From contig NC_016474.1 of NCBI RefSeq assembly GCF_000226095.1, forward strand, positions 2,976,001-3,040,000: 64,000 bases of DNA, read 5' to 3'. The notes under the pieces are model-generated. The model had not been told where the DNA came from. It did not search any database and was given only the letters and a program-made list of their open reading frames with translations. This DNA is from Thermothelomyces thermophilus ATCC 42464. Its lineage: Eukaryota; Ascomycota; Sordariomycetes; Sordariales; Chaetomiaceae. Shown in pieces: positions 57,304 to 64,000 of this stretch. The position numbers were made by a program, and so were the translations under genes. Numbering within the stretch: position 1 is the stretch's first letter; each line of letters opens with the position of its first letter.

Positions 57304-60300
57304 GTTCGAAGAAGGCCCAAAACGGCAAGGAAGCAGTCCCAATTTCGCGATCCGCTCACAACGGGGGGAAAATTCTTGCGGAAGTTTAAAACGCTCCTCT
57401 TTGACGCCGATACGCGGGGTTGGTGGGGCAGACCCTGAGTCACCCGGCGGTGCCGCTGCTCGCTACCGCCAAAACGCGGGGCAACTTTCAGCTGCCCAGC
57501 AGCAACTAACGCGGGGACCATGGCTGGCAGGGGCCTTTCCACACCAGGTGTACTCTGTATAATGCGCAAAATATGGTAACCTCTTCTCGGCTCCGAAACC
57601 GGTGCCAGTACCTTACCGGTGAATCAACGCTGGACTTGGCCCGAGCAGTTGGTGCAAAAGACAAACAGTCCAGAGAAGTTTCAAATTGCGCACCTTGCCC
57701 AGGGTCTAATTATTGAAATCTGAAGACGCTTGACCACACCCATCCATTCGATGTCAATACGAGCTGTGGCGATGATTTTTTGAATATCTCCGTTGCTTGA
57801 CAGCTTACGGGTTTTAGCGCTCCGTTCGTCCGATCCGCGGAAAACCGTCCATTCAAACAATCATATTCAGTGCTTCACGGACCGGAAACGGTATATGCAC
57901 GCCGGTGCTGCGGTTCCATTGCTCATGCGGCTCTCTTTCTCCTACGTCTCGGACCACGCCGACCGCCGCTCTCGATGGACTGGAAATGGCTGGTCTCCGA
58001 ATATGGGCGCGGCAGATTGGATCAAATACACCGATCAGTGGGACATTGATTAAACCATGTGTCAGAATACCTACTTAAGTGCAATGGCTGGAAGCAGCAA
58101 TTGTGGCGTCGCTTTTGCAGTTTCACACCATGTATATCCCACTTTCTCAACGGCGAGGCAGTACCCGAGATTATTGTATCCCAGAAGGCCATTGATTGTC
58201 TCGGAATCGGATGGTTTACGTAGAAAACAGTGTAGGACGCCGGTAGTGCGACCGTGGTTGTTACAGGATTGAGGTCTTCGGAGGCTAAGTTTGGCCGACC
58301 CACCGCTAGGGATGACGGACCGGGGTTCAGCATATACAGTACGTATTTACGGACGTAGAGAGCTTCTACCAGTGCCTCCGGCACTTGACATTAATCAACA
58401 ACCATCACCACCACTTCTGAGGACCATACGAGAGTTCCAGCAGTGCCTGCCGCAGCGCTCATACCGCTGTGATTGTCCCGATTGCAGCATACCCCGCCGT
58501 GCTGTAGCAGTGGTCAACAATGTCGCGGAAGAGGAAGAATCTACTTAGGGTGGAAAGATGCCAGCGTCTCAATAGGTATACACGAGACCAACATGTTCAG
58601 GGCAAATGCAAACCTCAAGATTTTGTGATCTAGATTCACATCACAGGAAGCAAGGAGGTTCTCTTCCATATCATGGCCAAATCCTCTATACCCGTGACTT
58701 GTCTCACCAGCCAATGTATGCCACACTCCACTCCCCCTGCGGTGCTCTTTACTCGTGTTACGCATGAATGAGGGCAAACTCGCTGCAGAGATGTACCTGT
58801 AGCTAGGAGCGACCAAGCCTAGACGATGGGCAACGCGGTATCGCGAACCTGAATCACCATAACCAATGGCTATGGATCGCTCTATGATAGTTGTACTGGC
58901 TGTAATGACTGGGTTAGTTGTGGTACTCCGTTCTCGTTGGCAGACGTAATTTAACGTAGGAATATGTGATTACCTCCGGTCGTCTGCGCGCCGGACTCAT
59001 AATTAGGGCGCTAAAGAGGTTTCGCTTCATACACTCTTACGGGCCTAGAAGCGGCGCGCGAGAAGCGGACACCAAGCCAGGGGACTAACATTCCAATCAA
59101 TGTCTTCTTTGAACATTCATGCGCAGTCTCGGCGTCTCGAGGCCAGAGAGCACAAAACAGGTCACTCCCAGACACGCACAATTGCTAGGAAAATGCACAA
59201 GCATGACGTTAATTTCCAAGAATAGATGTCACAATGTTCCTCATTGTAGCCGAACCTGTCCAATGCTCTCCGAATAGCTCATCCATACCTTAGCTTCAAT
59301 GACTGCCTGAGTTGTGCAACCCGTGCCGACTGCCACCGCTGCCCGAAGACTTCTTTATTAGTGTCAATGCTCTACTTCAGAAGATAAGCTCCTTTGGCGA
59401 GCACTGTGAGCGCTCTACTTCGTACGATGCTGTTGTCCCACAAGACAGCGGCTTTGCAACTGCCAACTTCCATATATCTTCTTCCACCTTTGACAATAAA
59501 GCTACCTAACCTACGTACCTAGTGAATGGTTACGTGCTCTGTCACGCGTACAATTTACTGCATGGCAGGATTTTGGTGTTTGTAGATGTAATTAGGAAGG
59601 CTTAGTCGTGTGCTCTCGAGCAAAAAGAGTGGATCGCCACCTGCCATTTACGACAATCGCCCAGGGCAAAAGCCAATCAGCACACGGCATTGAGTATGTA
59701 CGGACGTATGTACATACCTATGTACTGAACACATGTTGCGACGAAGTGAAAAACTCGCACTTTGTGGTCTGTCAGGTTGTTGCCCTTGAGAATTACAGCG
59801 TGTTCGGCAAACATCGATTCTTTGCTGATTGTTGCCCGATGACGCCACTCCGCTGTCTGTTGAGATACAAACAGCTTATCCAAACCTGTTCGGGATGAAC
59901 TGCTGGGACTGTGAGTTGTTGTCCGGAGTTCCGTACATACAACCGAAACCCGATCCCGTTTTTTAAAGTCCTCTCCGCCCAATTGTTCATATACTCTCGG
60001 TACATACCTACATAAGGTAGATATCTACCTGCTAGTCGATGGATATGGAGTACGGATTATCCCTTACAAGCGCTACTCCGTAGCACTACTAATAACTAAG
60101 GTACCTACCTGAGATTGGGAGGGCGCTATCGGGCCGAGCGTTCGGGATTCGAATCCACATTACTGCCTTTCGCAGGTGTAGCGTACCCTACATACGGTAC
60201 TACTCCGTAACTTGGTAGTGATTCGAGGTTCAAAGGACAGCTGAGGCGCTCAACCACTGGACCATTCATTCTGCAAAAACCTGTTCTAGTGGCGTCCCCG

Positions 60301-61597
60301 ATTCTGGATACCCATCACATGCAAGCCCAAAGTGTTGGGGGCCGACTAGCTCTGAGTGAAAAGTGTTTGTTTACACTAAGGTTCTGCGAACTGAAAAAAG
60401 CCCCACCAGTGGATATCGCGATCGCGAGCCTAGCAAGGCGAATAGCGGACAGTTTTCCGGAAATCGCCAAGACATATCAAGTCCCGGGGAAGCGGAGAGC
60501 TAATCATGCAGCTTCTTGAAGGCCGTTGGGGAGGAGTGGGGCCTTGCCCTTTTTTGTTGAATTCAATTGTCCAATGGGAGCGACGTCCTAGCCTTGTCCC
60601 TGCCTCGGCAGATCGACTTGGGATGGAGCTTTTGGACTACACGGCCGAGAGGCAATTGCCATGGATTCGCGGGTTCATGACCATTTTAACTTTCGGCAAC
60701 GAAGCATGTGACAGTCGCGAACGCGCTGCATCCGAGTGAGCGGTTTATCTTCGCGTTGTCCAAGTGCCTCACGCCGGCCCGCTGACCGCATTGAGGAAGA
60801 CTCGGGCGAGTCGGATGCCCGGCGCGCCCCACAACTCCCTCGGTTTGCATGATCCCCATAACCCAGAAGAGATCACACATTATACAACTGCATAGTGCAC
60901 GGCTTATCCGGGTTACTTTGGCGGCTGCCAATCCGTTTGGCTCAATTGGTGGTGCTGAGCATCACGGCGCCCGCGGACTGCCGAGACAGGCCTGCGCCGT
61001 GCCTCGGCCAGTGGGGAGTGTTTGTTATTTTTTCCCTCCCCCGAAGGCCAGATTCGCAGCATCCCTGGGATATGCTGTTGATGGAGAATCATCATGTTGC
61101 AGTTTTCCTGCAAGGCCCACGCTAATTGATTGTTGTATCCGAGCCAGCCGAAACTGAACGGAGCGCGCGAGGAAGGGAGGGAGGGGCGCGAAGAAGCGCC
61201 TCAACGGGAAGGTAAAAGATGACCCGCGTAAACAATCCAAATTTTTTTAGGCGGCGTACAATTTTCGCCTCGTCCTAGGAACTGCATGTGTGGTTGCTTG
61301 CCCCCCCAAACTTTCTTTTATTAGTCCTGTCATTGGGATCCTGGCTTTGTTCTCGTCCTCGTCTCTCCATCTTCACATGCGGTGTCTGTCTCGCCTTCTC
61401 TGATCCTAGCGAATGCAGGAGGCGAGTCCACAACTCTAGCGCTGGTGTGTGACGTGCATACTTAGCGGGAAAAGCGTTGGGAACTTTCTTCTTCCTCACA
61501 TAAACGAAACAGTGGCCCGGCCACCACGCCATTTTTCTCTTGGAAGTCTCCTCGGCAACTCGCAATTGCGTTGATCGTCAGCCCAGAAGCCGCAAAG
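57304..61597. other. 4.3 kb gene-free region
   Basis: Upstream of both ADE12 (minus) and ELO (plus), so it includes two promoters, but it is far longer than the other divergent spacers in the window. It holds two TACGGAGTA motifs (60074-60082 and 60201-60209), GTATGTAC-type repeats near 59695 and a degenerate tRNA-like sequence at 60145-60264. No coding-like frame was seen. Confidence 0.5.
60145..60264 (-). pseudogene. tRNA-like relic, possibly intron-bearing tRNA-Gln (TTG) or SINE head
   Basis: On the minus strand an A-box-like TGGTCCAGTGG (60264-60254) is followed by CTGTC-CTTTGAA (60240-60229), which would be an anticodon stem and loop with anticodon TTG. After about 60 bases, GGCAG (60167-60163) can pair with CTGTC, and a B-box-like GGATTCGAATCC (60156-60145) follows. 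The flanks do not form an acceptor stem, and the D and T stems are imperfect. So it is either a decayed tRNA gene or a short tRNA-derived element. The would-be intron includes a TACGGAGTA motif. Confidence 0.3.
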
Positions 61598-63012
61598 ATG
61601 GCCTTCGAATCAGTCACGGTATCGCTGCCGCAGGCATCCCTCTTCCGGTTTCCTCCCAACCCCAACTGTGGCTTCGTGCCCCCGCCTCCGGCCGGCAGCA
61701 CCTCCTTCGCCCCACCAGTCGACATCCCAGACCACGTCTACCACGCTTTCCTCGACCCTAAGGTTCCCATCACCATCGCCGCTGTATATGCTGTCACCGC
61801 CAAGGCGCTCAACGCCTACAATAAGTCCACCGGCAAGAAGCCCTGGGCCATCAGCAAGACTTTCGCCTTCCGGTGGTTCGTCATCGCCCACAATGTCTTC
61901 CTGGCCGTCTACTCTGCTTGGACATGGTGGGGGATGCTGGGTACCTTAAGGCGGAGCGTCATCAGCCCCCTCGGTCCGCAGGGAGTCTCGGGTTTCGTCG
62001 ATTCGCTGTGCCGGGTCAACGGAGCGGCCGGCCTGGGCAACGCCGCTTTCTTCAACGACGAGACCAATTCCTGGCAGACCTTCTCGCCCGAGGCGGTGCT
62101 GAATGAGGATGGCGTCCCGAGCCGGTTCTCCGCCGGGCGCATGTGGAACGAGGGCCTCGCCTTCTATGGCTGGTTGTTCTACCTCAGCAAGTTTTATGAG
62201 GTCTTCGACACGCTCATCATCCTCGCCAAGGGCAAGCTCAGCTCGACCCTGCAGACGTACCACCATGCCGGCGCCATGATGTGCATGTGGGCCGGCATCC
62301 GATACATGGCGGTGCCTATCTGGATCTTCGTCTTCTTCAACTCGTTCATCCACGCCCTGATGGTAAGCTTGCCCTGCCGCTCCTTGTGAGCTTTGGAACG
62401 AAAGTGTCAAACTAACCGGATACCGCATAGTATACGTACTACACCGTGACTGCTTTCAACATTCGTGTGCCCGTCTTCGTCAAGCGCAGCCTGACGACGA
62501 TGCAAATCACTCAGTTCCTGGTCGGTGCTTCCTGCGCCATGATTCACTCCTTCATCAGCTATACCGTCCCGGTGATCACGGGCTCTCAGACCGACGCCCC
62601 CGCCTCCGCCGCCTCTGCCGCCGCCAACGGTTCCATGGCTGCCGCCACCGGCGGCGTGCTCGACACTGTCAAGGGCACCTACGCACGCCAGTCGGTGCGC
62701 TGCATCACGTCGAGCGGCGAGACCTTTGCGGTGTGGCTCAATGTGTTCTACCTCGCTCCGCTGACTTATCTCTTCATTTCTTTCTTCATCGAGAGCTACA
62801 TTCGTCGTAGCAACGCCAGTCAGCCTAGCACGCGGGGCGCCAATGCGGGCGTCGCTGCTCGCCGCCTGAGCAACAACGTTCAGCTTGCCGAGAAGGCCGG
62901 TTGGGAGGCCGCAAAGAATGTTGAGCGCGAGGTGTACGGCGAGAGCAACGAAGAAGCAGTCGTTTCCGGAACCAAGAAGGCCAACGGTCGGGTGCTGCGC
63001 AGCCGGAAGTAA
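61598..63012 (+). CDS. ELO-family fatty acid elongase (3-ketoacyl-CoA synthase), ER membrane
   Basis: Two exons, 61598-62362 and 62431-63012, give 448 aa. Family blocks are visible: FAFRWFVIAHNVFLAVYSAW (first membrane segments), WLFYLSKFYEVFDTLIILAK (the KxxExxDT-type motif), LQTYHHAGAMMCMWAGIRYM (His box) and IWIFVFFNSFIHALM|YTYYT across the intron. The His box reads QTYHH rather than the HxxHH of yeast Elo proteins. From memory the Q form occurs in other fungal and in algal and plant-type ELO enzymes, so this is probably functional. The protein condenses malonyl-CoA with an acyl-CoA in the ER. Chain-length preference cannot be read from sequence. An Ala/Ser-rich insert (about residues 305-325) and a long basic C-terminal tail ending RVLRSRK are extra. 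The intron is 68 bp with branch ACTAAC. Confidence 0.93.
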
Positions 63013-64000
63013 CGGTGGACGGTGACACGCACGGCAACGGCCAAGGGAATGACACAGCTGCCTCCGTCCGAGCGAGCATGCATTGTCGCCATGGTCATTT
63101 GTGTGTGAACGCCATATACCACCCACGGTGGGCCCATGGCGGGCCCATGGCGGGAAACGTCCGAGGAAGCAATCAACCCTTGGGCTCGGACACACTCGGT
63201 AGGACGGCCGACGAGGCGCGTAATCTAAGGGCGGTCGGCCCGCCGACTTGATGATTCATGACGAAGTCATGAGCCAGTTACGAAGATATTTTATACTGTT
63301 GATGCACACCCATTCTTCTTGGTCGGGGGCATATATCTCTGCGCGGTAGACACACTGTGTTGGGTTGCAGATGGGAAGGACGTATGGGAAATGGTCATCA
63401 GCGGTTGTTACATGGTTTTCAATGAAGTGAGGCAAAAAGGGGGGAGTACAGCGTCAAGGACTCGGGTGAAGGTGCATTTGCATTGCGTTAGTCTTACATA
63501 TTTTGTCTCTTGTCATCAGATTGGGCTAATCGGGTACGACGGGCTAAAAGGGGAAAGGAAAGGGCAAGTCGGTACCTACAACGATATGCTAATATGAAAT
63601 GCTTAAGAAATGGCACATAATGTGAGCTAGGCAAGTATGACAGATTGTTTACTGCCATGGCTTCGGTACTTAGACGCACAACAAAGCAGCTCTACCCCGT
63701 ATCGTTTTGGATGATGACCATATGCCGGTTGCGCAGCTTGCCTCCGACGATATGATCGGTGGCGTATGATCATAGTTCTCCAGTCTTGTTCTCTGCTCTC
63801 TGCAAGCGCGCCAAGTCGGGACTCGGGTACGGAGCATAGCCACACATCAATATGGCATCGGTCAAAAAGAGCAGTGTGAATCTATCTATCAGAGAGCTAC
63901 CTCCGTACTTCCGCTGTTTATTACCTCGAAACGACATTACCAAATTCTCTGCTTGATCCAATCAATGTTGAGCTAGATAACAGCGGCGACAGATGACTGA
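63013..64000. other. 3' flank of the ELO gene, nothing identified
   Basis: About 1 kb to the window end. A partial TACGGAG motif is near 63829. No coding-like frame or RNA gene was seen. Confidence 0.45.

Overview
This window looks like nuclear DNA of a filamentous ascomycete, most likely a Sordariomycete and possibly Sordariales/Chaetomiaceae. The reasons are GC-rich coding sequence, many short introns (mostly 49-90 bp) with GTRNGT donors and CTRAY-type branch sites, and proteins that match Pezizomycotina orthologues I recognise. The lineage call is inference; no search was run. I see 16 genes, nearly all conserved housekeeping genes. I see no retroelement, DNA transposon, CRISPR array, secondary-metabolite cluster or intact tRNA gene.

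Layout: 1-1359 (-) N-terminal half of a UBP12-type deubiquitinase, cut by the window edge; 3265-7002 (-) insulysin/Ste23 peptidase; 7003-12592 a 5.6 kb gene-free stretch; 12593-13554 (-) Mpp6-like exosome cofactor head-to-head with 14073-14899 (+) complex I NDUFS6-type subunit; 15842-16991 (-) unrecognised three-exon gene; 19701-22933 (+) large polyQ/Pro-rich protein of unknown function; 23931-25081 (+) EFM4 lysine methyltransferase; 25471-27743 (-) PP2A scaffold subunit A; 29111-31653 (-) myotubularin-type lipid phosphatase head-to-head with 32349-33259 (+) ribosomal protein uS3; 34805-36585 (-) NIPA-type transporter; 39066-42110 (-) acidic repeat protein with a DUF2420-like region, head-to-head with 42941-44700 (+) delta-COP; 45295-48102 (+) APC4; 49072-53639 (+) SIP3/LAM-type BAR-PH-GRAM-VASt membrane protein; 55410-57303 (-) adenylosuccinate synthetase with 11 exons; 57304-61597 a 4.3 kb gene-free stretch with a tRNA-like relic; 61598-63012 (+) ELO fatty acid elongase.

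The genes do not form a pathway cluster. They cover protein turnover (UBP12, Ste23, APC4), RNA and translation (Mpp6, uS3, EFM4), signalling (PP2A-A), membrane lipid and traffic (myotubularin, SIP3/LAM, delta-COP, ELO), respiration (NDUFS6) and purine synthesis (ADE12). The most interesting signals are in gene structure and intergenic DNA: a coding-like, in-frame 52-codon extension after the uS3 stop codon; a GC-AG intron in the Mpp6 gene; 12, 19 and 21 nt exons in ADE12; a delta-COP start codon standing alone in its coding exon; simple-sequence tracts in every intron of 130 bp or more; and a 9-mer, TACGGAGTA, repeated only in non-coding DNA.

Exon coordinates come from reading frames and splice consensus by eye. 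All introns are predictions.
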